64,000 nt of DNA. It comes from Armatimonadota bacterium (GTDB taxonomy: Bacteria > Armatimonadota > Fimbriimonadia > Fimbriimonadales > Fimbriimonadaceae). The notes beneath the pieces are model-generated. The model was not told where the DNA came from. It saw only the letters and a list, made by a program, of their open reading frames with translations, and made no database searches. Of the stretch, positions 1 to 8,253 are shown piece after piece. Each line of letters starts with the position of its first letter. Position 1 is the stretch's first letter. Position numbers and translations under genes: made by a program. The stretch is from assembly GCA_018268355.1 (NCBI GenBank), contig JAFDWR010000004.1, forward strand, positions 404-64,403. The letters run 5' to 3'.

Positions 1-297
1 GCGGATCATCCTCTCAGACCCGCTACCCGTCGTCGGCTTGGTGAGCCGTTACCTCACCAACTACCTGATAGGCCATAAGCCGCTCCCAAAGCGAAAAACC
101 ATTTGATGGAAAGAAGATGCCATCTCTCCGTCATATCCGGTATTGCCCAGAGTTTCCTCTGTATATCCCAGTCTTTGGGGCACGTTGCTTATGTATTACT
201 CCGCCGTTCGCCACTAGACCCGAAGGTCTCGTTCGACTTGCATGTTTTAGGCACGCCGCCAGCGTTCGTCCTGAGCCATGATCAAACTCTCCGAAGA
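1..297 (-). rRNA. rrs: 16S rRNA, 5' part (partial)
   Basis: The minus strand reads as the first ~300 nt of 16S rRNA. It has the universal AGAGTTTGATCATGGCTCAG motif at 290-271, then GACGAACGCTGGCGGCGTGCC-type sequence, and the conserved GGCGAACGG and AGTAATACAT blocks further in. The gene runs off the left edge of the window. The mature 5' end is set near 297 by placing E. coli position 8 at base 290. The 3' end, with the anti-Shine-Dalgarno, lies outside, so SD pairing cannot be checked here. Confidence 0.97.
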
Positions 298-504
298 AAG
301 TGTTGATCCCAATTTCCTCTTTCGAGGCTGGTTGTCTCTTTCTGACGGTGACTGTTCTTTTGAACTGCCAAACTCCACCGAGACGAACTCGCAGGAGCTG
401 GCTCACCGATTGATTTTTTGTTTTAAAAAATCACTTGCTGAACGATTGTTCCTCTATGAAACTTTCAAGGTTCTTTCCGTTCTCTTTCGAGCGCGGCGAG
501 GAAT
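298..504 (-). other. 16S rRNA leader region
   Basis: This ~200-nt stretch lies between the predicted rRNA start near 498 and the mature 16S 5' end, and holds no convincing gene. It contains an A/T-rich perfect inverted repeat (arms 412-419 and 425-432). It also holds a palindromic GTTCTTTTGAAC at 354-365, whose boxA-like reading is on the strand opposite to rRNA transcription. It probably carries RNase III/antitermination signals, but no canonical boxA is visible on the sense strand. Confidence 0.6.
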
Positions 505-534
505 ATTGTAGGCTCACCCACCCTCAGATGTCAA
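505..534 (-). promoter_or_regulatory. rRNA operon promoter
   Basis: On the minus strand TTGACA (534-529) is followed, after an 18-bp spacer, by TACAAT (510-505). It is the closest match to a housekeeping sigma-70 promoter in the window and points into the 16S gene. The interval 535-653, up to the first plus-strand gene, shows no further feature that can be supported. Confidence 0.85.
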
Positions 535-653
535 GGGCAAGGGCGAAAATTCTGGAGAAAATCGCGGCTTTGACCCGAATCCGCCCGTCTTGAACCTATT
601 GCGCGGCCCTTTTCCGCGCCACTTCTCCAGCTTGCCACGTCCTTTCCACCGTC

Positions 654-2879
654 GTGCGCTGGATCTTCACCCTTGCCGTCCTGGTCAACTCGGCCCTCCT
701 GTTCCTCGTGCAACCGATGGTGGGCAAGATGATCCTCCCCCGGTTTGGCGGCGTTCCCAGCGTTTGGAACACGACCATGCTCTTCTTCCAGGCCGCCCTT
801 CTCGGTGGTTATGCCTATGCCCACTTCTCGGTCAAGTGGCTGGGCCCCAAGCGGCAGTCCATCCTCCACCTCGCGCTTCTATCCCTCGGGTTCCTCCTGC
901 TTCCCATCACCCTCCCCGCCGGCGTCGGCGCCGAAGGCGCGAACAATCCAGCCTTCCAAGTTCTCGCGACGCTCCTCGTGATGGTCGGTCTTCCGTTTCT
1001 CCTGGTCTCTGCGGGCGCACCCCTTCTCCAGCGGTGGTTCGCCCAAACCGACGATCCCCTCGCCGAGAGTCCCTACTTCCTTTATGCGGCGAGCAACTTC
1101 GGCAGCCTCGCCTCTCTCCTCGCCTATCCGTTCCTTATGGAGCCCAGTCTCACCGTCCAAGGCCAAACCTCGGCGTGGCGGCTCATTTTCGTTGCGCTGA
1201 TCGTCCTCCTGGCAGTGTGCGCGGGGTTCACCTGGAAGCGAGGACGCGACGTCATGCCCGGACTCGAACTCGCTGCTGCCCAACCTTTGACCTGGGCCGA
1301 TCGCGGCAAGTGGATCCTGCTCAGCGCGGTGCCCGTTTCCCTGCTGCTCGGCTGCACCACGTTTGTCACCACCAGCGTCGCGCCGATTCCTCTGCTCTGG
1401 GTGATCCCGCTCTGCCTCTATCTGGTGTCGTTTATCCTTGCCTTCGCCCGAAAGCCGATCCTGAAGTCGAGCACCGTCGCCTGGTTCGCGATTCCGCTCG
1501 CCGGAGCGGCAATGGTGACCGTCAACCTCCTCACCATCCAGTTCTTCGAATACCAGCTCATCGCCAACTTCGGAGCGCTCCTCGCGGTGGCCTGGATGTG
1601 CCACGCCGTTCTCGTTGAAAACAAACCCCACCCCACTCACCTCACCGAGTTCTATCTCTGGCTCAGCTTTGGGGGCGTGGTGGGCGGCGCGTTCAACTCG
1701 CTCCTGAGCCCGGTGATCTTCACCAATCTGTACGAGTATCCGATCGCACTCGCCGTCGCCATCGCGATCGCCCCGCGCGTCGTCCGCAACTCAAAGGTCT
1801 GGGTCAGCGTTGGGCTCGGTCTCGCCTTTGCCGCCATGAGCTACGGACTCCTTCGGATGAACTTCGCCGGTGGCGAAGCGCGCTGGGGCTACTTCTGGCC
1901 GCCCACCCTCATCGTCGTGGGCATCCCGATGGTCCTTGCGCTCATCTTCATTCGCCGCCCCCTCGGCATCGCGATCAGCTTCCTTCTTTGCTGGGCGGTG
2001 GGCTGGTTCGGCCACATCTCTTATGGCGGCAACCCCGACATCGCTGAGTTCCGCAGCTACTTCGGCACCCACAGCGTGAACCTCATTCAATACGGCGGCC
2101 ACCGCTACCACGCGATGCGCCACGGCAACACCCTCCACGGGATGCAGGACCTCGACCAGCCACGCCGAACGGTCACCTACTACATGGAGACGAGCGGGAT
2201 CGGACTCGTCATGAAGGCGACCCAGGGCACGCCGGCGGGTCGTGAGCTCTGCGTCCTCGGCCTTGGCACCGGCATGATGGCGACCTTCAGCACGAAGGAT
2301 CGCAACATCACCTTCTATGAGATCGACCCCGAGGTCGTCACGATGGCGAAGGACACCCGGCTCTTCACCTATCTGAAGGATGCCCCGGGCAAGGTCGACC
2401 TAGTCATGGGCGATGCCCGGTTGGAAATGCAGCGCGCGCCCAATGGCAAGTACGGCGTGATGATGTTCGACGCCTTCACGTCCGACGCGATTCCGGTTCA
2501 CCTGGTGACGAAGGAGGCGATTCGGATCTATCTCCAGAAGCTCGCGCCGAACGGGATCATGGTCTTCCACATCAGCAATCGCTACGTTGAGCTCGAGCCC
2601 GTGCTCGCGGCGGCGGCGGAAGACCTGGGGCTGAAGGCGAGGATTCGACACGATCTCGTGAAGTCGAGCGACACCTTCACCCAGCCCGGAAAGAACTCGA
2701 GCGACTTCGTCATCATGGCTCGATCGGACGACGACCTCAAGGCGATTGACGCTCAGGGGCTTTGGGAGCGACCGAACCGCCAGCCTGGAATTCAGGCTTG
2801 GACGGACGATCGCTCCGACATTCTCTCGGTCTTCCGCTTCTCGCGGGTGACCGGAATGGGACGTGGCTCAGGTCGTTAA
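654..2879 (+). CDS. Spermidine-synthase-like membrane protein
   Basis: A 741-residue fusion. Residues ~1-450 are a run of hydrophobic helices of the kind found in 'fused MFS/spermidine synthase' proteins. Residues ~530-700 form a class I methyltransferase-fold domain with a glycine-rich loop (VLGLGTGMMATF), an acidic residue at the end of strand 2 (YEIDPEV) and a GDAR motif, as in spermidine synthase. Whether it makes polyamines is uncertain: many such fusions have unknown substrates. The start is GTG at 654; no clear Shine-Dalgarno precedes it. It is transcribed divergently from the rRNA operon and stops just before a convergent gene. Confidence 0.8.
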   Translation: MRWIFTLAVLVNSALLFLVQPMVGKMILPRFGGVPSVWNTTMLFFQAALLGGYAYAHFSVKWLGPKRQSILHLALLSLGFLLLPITLPAGVGAEGANNPAFQVLATLLVMVGLPFLLVSAGAPLLQRWFAQTDDPLAESPYFLYAASNFGSLASLLAYPFLMEPSLTVQGQTSAWRLIFVALIVLLAVCAGFTWKRGRDVMPGLELAAAQPLTWADRGKWILLSAVPVSLLLGCTTFVTTSVAPIPLLWVIPLCLYLVSFILAFARKPILKSSTVAWFAIPLAGAAMVTVNLLTIQFFEYQLIANFGALLAVAWMCHAVLVENKPHPTHLTEFYLWLSFGGVVGGAFNSLLSPVIFTNLYEYPIALAVAIAIAPRVVRNSKVWVSVGLGLAFAAMSYGLLRMNFAGGEARWGYFWPPTLIVVGIPMVLALIFIRRPLGIAISFLLCWAVGWFGHISYGGNPDIAEFRSYFGTHSVNLIQYGGHRYHAMRHGNTLHGMQDLDQPRRTVTYYMETSGIGLVMKATQGTPAGRELCVLGLGTGMMATFSTKDRNITFYEIDPEVVTMAKDTRLFTYLKDAPGKVDLVMGDARLEMQRAPNGKYGVMMFDAFTSDAIPVHLVTKEAIRIYLQKLAPNGIMVFHISNRYVELEPVLAAAAEDLGLKARIRHDLVKSSDTFTQPGKNSSDFVIMARSDDDLKAIDAQGLWERPNRQPGIQAWTDDRSDILSVFRFSRVTGMGRGSGR

Positions 2880-2891
2880 ACCAGAACCAGG

Positions 2892-3404
2892 TTAGCCAAG
2901 GATCTTGGCGGTATCGACGAGCCTTTGGAACGTCTTGGCGAGCTCGGACTCCTTCTTCGGGTCCTTGATCTTCACCGAGAGCGCGAGGATGCGGTTCGAC
3001 GGCGAGCGAAGGATGACGTAGCGAGCATCTTCAAACCCGTTCGAGTTCTTCATCGCAAAGGTCATCGCCTCATAGCCTTGCTTGCTCTTGACGATCTTGT
3101 AGGCGGTCGGGGTGCCCTTGTTCTCGCGTCGGATGAAGTAGAGCGAGATCTCATAGAGTCGCTCCCAGTCGAAGTCTTGCGAAGGAGGCGCGGTCATCGT
3201 CGTCATGACCGGGCTGCCATCGGGCGAGAAGAGTTCGCGCTGGCCGAATGACGACTCGCGGCCGACCTTCCAGTCCTTGGGCACTTCGATCACGAAGTCC
3301 TTGGTTGAAACACGCACAAAGCCGTCCTTGAGGTCCTTGACCTCCTGGCCGAAGGCGGCGGAGAAGATTCCGGTCAACGCGAAAAGGGAAATGAGCCACT
3401 TCAT
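2892..3404 (-). CDS. Secreted protein of unknown function
   Basis: About 170 residues. The N-terminus MKWLISLFALTGIFSAAFGQ is a clear Sec signal peptide with a likely cut before QEV. The mature part has alternating beta-strand-like segments (FVIEVPKDWKV, ELFSPDGSPVMTTMTAP) reminiscent of PsbP/DcrB-like single-domain secreted proteins, but no firm family can be named. The ATG at 3404 is chosen because the longer reading only adds residues ahead of the signal peptide. It is divergent from the cytidine deaminase gene. Confidence 0.7.
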   Translation of the reverse strand: MKWLISLFALTGIFSAAFGQEVKDLKDGFVRVSTKDFVIEVPKDWKVGRESSFGQRELFSPDGSPVMTTMTAPPSQDFDWERLYEISLYFIRRENKGTPTAYKIVKSKQGYEAMTFAMKNSNGFEDARYVILRSPSNRILALSVKIKDPKKESELAKTFQRLVDTAKILG

Positions 3405-3446
3405 ACTCTGTGCTACGTGGACGCGACCGCCCATTGCGGCATCGGC

Positions 3447-3458
3447 TACGATAGGCCA
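3447..3458 (+). promoter_or_regulatory. TANNNT -10 box abutting cdd start
   Basis: TACGAT at 3447-3452 ends 5 nt before the ATG of the deaminase gene at 3458, which would place transcription initiation at or next to the A of ATG. No Shine-Dalgarno and no clear -35 are visible. A leaderless transcript is inferred. Confidence 0.45.
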
Positions 3459-3856
3459 TGGACCCCGAACTCTTTGAAGCAGCCAAGGCGGTGCGCGACC
3501 AAGCCTATGCCCCGTTCAGCGGCTACAAGGTTGGCGCGGCGCTGCGGAGCACCTCGGGTCGAATTTTTGTGGGCTGTAACGTCGAGAACCTCTCCTATGG
3601 ACTGACGGTCTGCGCCGAGCGAAACGCGATCGGCGCGATGGTCGCAGCGGGGGATCGCGAATTCACTGAAATCGTCGTCGTCACCGACGACATCGGCTCG
3701 CCTTGTGGGATGTGCCGCCAGGTTCTCGCCGAGTTCTCGCCGGGGCTGAAGGCGACCGTGAATCTCGCCAGTGACGAGGGTGAACACACGTCGATACCTC
3801 TCGCCAATCTCTTGCCCTACCCCTTCAAATCCGACAAAGTTCATCGTTCGAAGTAA
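3458..3856 (+). CDS. cdd: Cytidine deaminase
   Basis: 132 residues, the normal length of the small homotetrameric cytidine deaminase. It would hydrolyse (deoxy)cytidine to (deoxy)uridine in pyrimidine salvage. The diagnostic motifs are present: substrate-binding CNVEN (residues 40-44), the catalytic CAE with zinc ligand Cys52 and proton-shuttle Glu54, and PCGMCRQ with zinc ligands Cys83 and Cys86. The ATG at 3458 gives the canonical N-terminus. It is followed closely by a lipoprotein gene with its own promoter-like box. Confidence 0.95.
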   Translation: MDPELFEAAKAVRDQAYAPFSGYKVGAALRSTSGRIFVGCNVENLSYGLTVCAERNAIGAMVAAGDREFTEIVVVTDDIGSPCGMCRQVLAEFSPGLKATVNLASDEGEHTSIPLANLLPYPFKSDKVHRSK

Positions 3857-3868
3857 GAGGAATTGGCG

Positions 3869-3874
3869 TACAAT
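3869..3874 (+). promoter_or_regulatory. -10 box upstream of lipoprotein gene
   Basis: TACAAT, identical to the -10 of the rRNA promoter, lies 14 nt before the ATG at 3889. A weak TTCGAA at 3847-3852 sits 16 bp upstream as a possible -35. A very short 5' UTR is predicted. Confidence 0.45.
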
Positions 3875-3888
3875 CGCGTCTTACGACT

Positions 3889-4689
3889 ATGCGAATTTCG
3901 GCAGTTCTTGGCATCTTTGCCTTCGCCGCACTGGTGATTATCGGTTGCGGTGGTGGAGGCAGTTCAAGCACGGGGACCCCTGGTGGTGATGGTGGAGACC
4001 CTATCGTCTCGGCGATCAATATCGAGGCCATCCACGTTCCCACCGGCAAGCCGATTGACCCGCTCCAGCTTCAGGCGGGCGACTCGATCCGCTTCGAAGC
4101 CGCTGGCTACACGGCTTCCGGCTCACGCCGCGTGGTGAGCGCCACCGGTTGGGCAACCACCGACGTCGGCAACTCGGCGGGCACGCTTTCGGGCTCGGGC
4201 AACTATTCCGCCTCAAGCGCGAACGCGACCACCTTCACCGTGTCTGCCACCGAGTCATTTGGTAGCAGCGTCGTCACCCGCCAATACAAGGTCCTTGCTC
4301 CTTCTGCGCGCATCCTCGGCAAGGTTGTCGACACCAACAACAACCCCGCATCGGGCATCACGGTCGTCTTCTTCGACTCCTCGCTCAGCGAGGTCGGCCG
4401 CGGCACCACGCTCGGCAAGGGTGCGTTCACGGCTCGATTGAGCGGTTCGCCCACCCAGATGCACATTCTGAGCAGCTCGGTGAACACGGTTCTCTACTTC
4501 CAGAATTACTTCTTCCTGGGTCAGAGCTATTCGACGCTGATCGGAACCTGCACCGCACCGGCACCGACTGTCTCGGGTTCGAGCACGGTAGCGCTGAACT
4601 CAGATCTTGCCCTCAGTGCCCAGCGCGACTCGTCGGGTAATCCCAACCCGCCTCCTTCGCCGCCCACCGGCTGCACTAGCGCGCCGTAG
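3889..4689 (+). CDS. Lipoprotein with carboxypeptidase-regulatory-like domain
   Basis: 266 residues. The N-terminus is a lipoprotein signal (hydrophobic run, then VIIGCGGGG; lipidated Cys about residue 20), followed by a Gly/Ser-rich linker. Residues ~45-135 look like an Ig-like beta domain. Residues ~142-185 (ILGKVVDTNNNPASGITVVF) match the start of a carboxypeptidase-regulatory/CNA-B-like beta sandwich. The C-terminus is Pro/Ser-rich. Probably a surface- or periplasm-anchored protein; no enzymatic motif is seen. A strong terminator hairpin follows. Confidence 0.75.
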   Translation: MRISAVLGIFAFAALVIIGCGGGGSSSTGTPGGDGGDPIVSAINIEAIHVPTGKPIDPLQLQAGDSIRFEAAGYTASGSRRVVSATGWATTDVGNSAGTLSGSGNYSASSANATTFTVSATESFGSSVVTRQYKVLAPSARILGKVVDTNNNPASGITVVFFDSSLSEVGRGTTLGKGAFTARLSGSPTQMHILSSSVNTVLYFQNYFFLGQSYSTLIGTCTAPAPTVSGSSTVALNSDLALSAQRDSSGNPNPPPSPPTGCTSAP

Positions 4690-4695
4690 TCCTTT

Positions 4696-4732
4696 AGAGA
4701 GGCTGATCCAAAAGATCAGCCTCTCTTGTTTT
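4696..4732 (+). terminator. Rho-independent terminator
   Basis: A 13-bp perfect stem (arms 4696-4708 and 4714-4726) with a 5-nt loop CAAAA is followed by TGTTTT. It sits between the convergent lipoprotein and DUF1801 genes and overlaps the last codons of the latter. On the minus strand it is followed by AAAGG, so it works mainly for the plus strand. Confidence 0.85.
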
Positions 4733-5195
4733 AGGCCTTCGCGGCCTTGCGGTTTTCCGGACGCATGGAATCGTACAGCTCGATGAACTTCGGGAGGTCG
4801 ATTCGTTCCAGCAGCGCGCCAAGGACGTCCAGCGGCATCTGGTCGAGCTTCTTGAAGCGGATGCACGCCTTGCCCATGTCGAGCTTGATGCCTCGTTTGG
4901 CAAGCTCGTCGCTAAGCCAGGTGCTGTCTTGACCATCCACATACATGCAGAACATGTGGAGCGAGAAGCCACCCTTGTTGGCAGCGAGACTGATCGCCGA
5001 GAGCCGGGTGTTCTTCGAGCAGTGATAACCCTTGGGATAGACCGAGAACGGCACCACATAGTTGATCATCCCGCCCGAGGCGGAAACCTCAAGCTGCCTG
5101 GGCATGTGGGCCACGATGGTGGCATGAAGGGCCCGCAGGTCCTCCAGTCGCTCTGGGAACTTGGCCTCAAAGACATCGGCGACGATATCGCTCAT
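4731..5195 (-). CDS. DUF1801 (YdhG-like) domain protein
   Basis: 154 residues. The pattern LRALHATIVAHMPRQLEVSASGGMINYVVPFSVYPKGYHC, split over residues ~19-58, resembles DUF1801 proteins (iron-chaperone-like fold, function poorly known). No catalytic motif is evident. TAAATT ends 5 nt before the ATG, suggesting a leaderless start. It is divergent from the P-loop kinase gene with only 21 nt between starts. Confidence 0.7.
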   Translation of the reverse strand: MSDIVADVFEAKFPERLEDLRALHATIVAHMPRQLEVSASGGMINYVVPFSVYPKGYHCSKNTRLSAISLAANKGGFSLHMFCMYVDGQDSTWLSDELAKRGIKLDMGKACIRFKKLDQMPLDVLGALLERIDLPKFIELYDSMRPENRKAAKA

Positions 5196-5206
5196 GCCCC
5201 AATTTA
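5196..5206 (-). promoter_or_regulatory. TANNNT box abutting DUF1801 start
   Basis: Minus-strand TAAATT (5206-5201) ends 5 nt before the ATG at 5195. GGGGC lies between; it could be read as a weak Shine-Dalgarno but is too close to the ATG. Confidence 0.4.
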
Positions 5207-5216
5207 GCCCATATTC

Positions 5217-5696
5217 ATGACCATGATTCGCATCTATTCCGGACCGCCAGGTGCAGGCAAGTCGACCCTGGCTCGGCAGTGGGCGGCCTCAAGGCCGCGT
5301 GGCCTCTGCATCCCGGTGGATGACCTCCGGCTGTGGGTCGTCGGTGGGATCGCCGATACCCTGCCCGAATGGACCGACGAGACGACGCGCCAGTTTGCCC
5401 TTGCGGAAGACGCTGCCGCCCTTGTCGCCAAAAACTATGCGGCGGCGGGGTTTGATGTCGCGATTGACCATTGCCGAATGCCCGAAAACATCGACGCGAT
5501 GGTCGAGCGAGCGTTTGCGGGGGTCACCGTGGAGAAGATCGCGGTCCTTCCGCCTCTCGACGTGGTCCTTCAGCGCAACCGCGAGCGGACAAACAAGGAC
5601 TTCGACCCGCTGCTCCTGGAACCCATCATCAAGGTCGTCCACGCCGCCTATGCGGCGGCAGACCTGAGCTCCTGGACCCTGGAACCGAACCCTTAG
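5217..5696 (+). CDS. P-loop kinase-like ATP-binding protein
   Basis: 159 residues. A Walker A motif GPPGAGKS occupies residues 9-16 right at the N-terminus, followed by a zeta-toxin/AAA_33-type layout with DDLR (~36-39). A C-terminal segment, VVLQRNRERTNKDF, holds arginines typical of a kinase lid. Small phosphotransferases of this type act on nucleotides, sugars or antibiotics; the substrate is unknown. Two starts are possible, ATG 5217 and ATG 5223 in the same frame; the first is given. The stop codon interleaves with that of the convergent Lon-N gene. Confidence 0.7.
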   Translation: MTMIRIYSGPPGAGKSTLARQWAASRPRGLCIPVDDLRLWVVGGIADTLPEWTDETTRQFALAEDAAALVAKNYAAAGFDVAIDHCRMPENIDAMVERAFAGVTVEKIAVLPPLDVVLQRNRERTNKDFDPLLLEPIIKVVHAAYAAADLSSWTLEPNP

Positions 5697-6361
5697 TTCG
5701 GCTGGATCCACTCCGAGCGATCCGGGGCTGCGAGCTTGTAGGTCACCGGTGCTCGGTCGTCGAGGATCATGTTGGTGAGGTGGGGCATGATCAGCTCGAT
5801 TCGGTCGATGGTGTCGGTCGTCTCGAGCAGGCGCTGCCGCTCCAGGTTTGGAATCTGGAGGAAGCTAGCGACGAGGAAGCTAAGCAGCTGCGGATCGTCG
5901 TTGAAAGTGACCTTGATGTTGAAGTCTTGCTGACTGAAACGCGCCTTGATGAAGCTCTCAAACTCGGACCGGAAGGTCTGAACGAGGCCAAAGTTCTCAG
6001 GAGTTTCCTCGATCTCCATCTCGACGACCGGTTCCACCCGGCCCACGGAGTAAGGTTGGCCGTCAACGAACTCGCGGATGCGGAACCGCCGCTCGCCGCG
6101 CAGCCGCAGGTCGATCCGGCCTTGTTCGAGTTGATGCACGGTCTCGATTCGGACCGCTGTTCCGACGAGATAGGGGTCCGCAGGACCGCCCACCTCTTCG
6201 CCCTCGCGGATCAGCACAATTCCAAAGGGGCTGTCGTACTCAAGACAGTAGCGGACGAGATCCAGGTAACGGGGCTCGAAGACGTGAAGATGGATGGTGG
6301 AATACGGGAACAGCACCGCATTCACTGGAAAAAGCGGCATTTCCTCGAGCTCACGACCCAT
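5693..6361 (-). CDS. LON substrate-binding-domain protein
   Basis: 222 residues corresponding to the N-terminal substrate-binding domain of Lon protease without the ATPase and protease parts. The hallmark opening is present (MPLFPVNAVLFPYSTIHLHV, residues 8-27), followed by FEPRYLDLV and GERRFRI. The C-terminal ~60 residues are helical. Stand-alone Lon-N proteins are widespread; their role is not well defined, possibly in protein quality control. A TATACT box lies 9 nt before the ATG. Its TAA stop shares bases with the TAG of the convergent kinase gene. Confidence 0.85.
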   Translation of the reverse strand: MGRELEEMPLFPVNAVLFPYSTIHLHVFEPRYLDLVRYCLEYDSPFGIVLIREGEEVGGPADPYLVGTAVRIETVHQLEQGRIDLRLRGERRFRIREFVDGQPYSVGRVEPVVEMEIEETPENFGLVQTFRSEFESFIKARFSQQDFNIKVTFNDDPQLLSFLVASFLQIPNLERQRLLETTDTIDRIELIMPHLTNMILDDRAPVTYKLAAPDRSEWIQPN

Positions 6362-6370
6362 CGTCTTCTC

Positions 6371-6376
6371 AGTATA
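6371..6376 (-). promoter_or_regulatory. -10 box of LON-domain gene
   Basis: Minus-strand TATACT lies 9 nt before the ATG at 6361, leaving at most ~3 nt of 5' UTR. No -35 element is convincing. Confidence 0.45.
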
Positions 6377-6513
6377 TCGTGCGGACCCCTTCAGCGAACG
6401 GGGGTGAATTGCCGATCTAAAGTCAATCTCGGCACGATTTGCGGTTAAGGTCGTGCCGAAAAAGCCTCCGGGAGGGTAATGTCTCGTTTTGTTGCAGGTA
6501 AGGATCGTTGGGA

Positions 6514-8253
6514 ATGGATGAGCAACTGAACAATGGGTCGCAAGACCGGATCCGCGAGCTAGAATCGCTCGTTGAATCGCTCAACAGCAAGCTGGCTGAG
6601 CGCGAGGCGCGCATTAACGAGCTTGAGCGTCAAGGATCTGAGAACGCTCCTCGGCCCGCTGGCTCCAACGAGATCACGGCACCCGAAGCACCGATCAACG
6701 AGGCCGACGTCACGCTTCGCCGATTGGTCCAGCGCATCGCGATGATCCTCCAGGCCGAAAAGATCGCGATCATGTTCTTCGATCGTGAGATCGGCGAGCT
6801 CATCGGCATTCCGCCCGCCTATGGCATCGACGAGGCTCACCTCAAGCTGTTCCGAATCCGCGCCACCCACGGCATCTCGGGCAAGGTCTTCCGCGATGGA
6901 GAACCCGCCATCTTCCACGACGCCCAGACCGACCCGCGAACTCAAGAAGACCCTTTTGGTCTCCTCCACGTACAGAACGGCGTGACCGTCCCGCTGCTCA
7001 TCGAAAAGCGCGACGAAGAAAACCGTGTCATCGAGCGCAATACCATTGGTGTCCTCCACGCGTTCAACAAGCGGCACGGCGAAGACTTTAACGAAGAAGA
7101 CGAGCGACTGCTCGAGCGCATGGCCCGCAACGTCGGTTCCATCATCGCGAACCTCCAGCTTTACCGCGAGGTCGTCGAAGAGCGCGAAGAGCTCCTCCAG
7201 ACCTTCGAAGCCCTGACCGCCGGTCTCCTGCTCATGTCGCCCGATGGTCGGCTGAGCCAGATCAACGCCACCGCCCGCGCGATCTTCGACATCGGTCCTG
7301 AGGCCGTCGGCAGCGTCATCCGCGAAGTCATCCCCCACGAGGAGATGCACAAGGTCCTCGAAGCCGCCCGCAAGGGTGCGGAAGGCGCGAAGGCCGACCT
7401 GCACGTCACCCTCCACGGAAACGACCGCGTGTACGAAGTTCAGGCCGCGAACGTGTACGGTGAAGACAACAAGGACGTCGGCGTCGTCGCGATCCTCATC
7501 GACATCACGGACATGAAGAACATCGACAAGATGAAGTCGAGCTTCGTGGCTATGGCGTCGCACGAGCTGCGCACCCCGCTCACCGCGATCAAGGGCTTCT
7601 CGAGCACCTTGCTTGAGGGCATTGACGAAGAGCTTTACGGCCCCGACGACCAGAAGGAATTCCTCGGCATCGTCGTCTCCGAGTGCGATCGTCTTCGACG
7701 CCTCATCGACGACCTTCTCAACACGTCGCGCATCGAGTCAGGCGAGTCGCTCAAGCCGAACTACACCCGGTTTGAGCTCCTGCCGCTCCTTGAGAAGTCG
7801 GTCGCCGTTCAGCAGCAGGCGAGCAACAAGCACACCGTGGTCCTCAACGTCCACAACAAGCTTCCCGAAACCATCGTTGGCGACCAGGACAAGTTCGACC
7901 AGATCCTGACGAACCTCCTCAACAACGCGATCAAGTATTCGCCGAATGGTGGCCAGGTCACCGTCCACGCCAAGAACGAGGGCGACACCATCCTCGTCGG
8001 CGTGCAGGACCAAGGCCTCGGCATCCCCAAGGACCACCTCACCAAGGTCTTCGAGCGGTTCCACCGCGTCGACAACGAGGACAATCGAAAGATCTACGGT
8101 ACGGGTCTCGGCCTCTTCCTTGTCAAGCACCTGGTCAACCAGGTCCACCTTGGCGAGATCTGGGCAGAATCCGAAGTCGGCGTGGGTTCGACGTTCTGGT
8201 TCCGAATGCCGAGCGACCTCGACATCGAAAAGGCGAAAGCCGCCAACGACTAA
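6514..8253 (+). CDS. Soluble GAF-PAS histidine kinase
   Basis: About 579 residues with no membrane segment. Residues ~1-45 are coiled coil. Residues ~60-220 are a GAF domain (LVQRIAMILQAEKIAIMFF through to IGVLHAFNKRHGEDF). A PAS domain follows (~230-335), then HisKA with phospho-acceptor His350 in SHELRTPLTAI. The HATPase_c domain has an N-box NLLNNAIKYS (~469), G1 DQGLGIP and G2 GTGLGLFLVKHL. A cytosolic sensor kinase; no cognate regulator is adjacent. ATG 6514 is chosen; TTG 6508, 4 nt after AAGG, is an alternative. Its stop interleaves with that of trpG. Confidence 0.9.
   Translation: MDEQLNNGSQDRIRELESLVESLNSKLAEREARINELERQGSENAPRPAGSNEITAPEAPINEADVTLRRLVQRIAMILQAEKIAIMFFDREIGELIGIPPAYGIDEAHLKLFRIRATHGISGKVFRDGEPAIFHDAQTDPRTQEDPFGLLHVQNGVTVPLLIEKRDEENRVIERNTIGVLHAFNKRHGEDFNEEDERLLERMARNVGSIIANLQLYREVVEEREELLQTFEALTAGLLLMSPDGRLSQINATARAIFDIGPEAVGSVIREVIPHEEMHKVLEAARKGAEGAKADLHVTLHGNDRVYEVQAANVYGEDNKDVGVVAILIDITDMKNIDKMKSSFVAMASHELRTPLTAIKGFSSTLLEGIDEELYGPDDQKEFLGIVVSECDRLRRLIDDLLNTSRIESGESLKPNYTRFELLPLLEKSVAVQQQASNKHTVVLNVHNKLPETIVGDQDKFDQILTNLLNNAIKYSPNGGQVTVHAKNEGDTILVGVQDQGLGIPKDHLTKVFERFHRVDNEDNRKIYGTGLGLFLVKHLVNQVHLGEIWAESEVGVGSTFWFRMPSDLDIEKAKAAND

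Noticed and set aside
353-367. boxA-like TGTTCTTTTGAACTG
   Set aside because: It lies on the strand opposite to rRNA transcription and its core is simply a palindrome, so the match is not informative.
131-511. Short ORFs over the 16S rRNA and its leader
   Set aside because: The sequence is ribosomal RNA and promoter, not protein-coding.
590-1618. Long plus-strand ORF overlapping the spermidine-synthase-like gene
   Set aside because: Arg/Pro-rich translation without any domain pattern; it is a frame shadow of the gene starting at 654.
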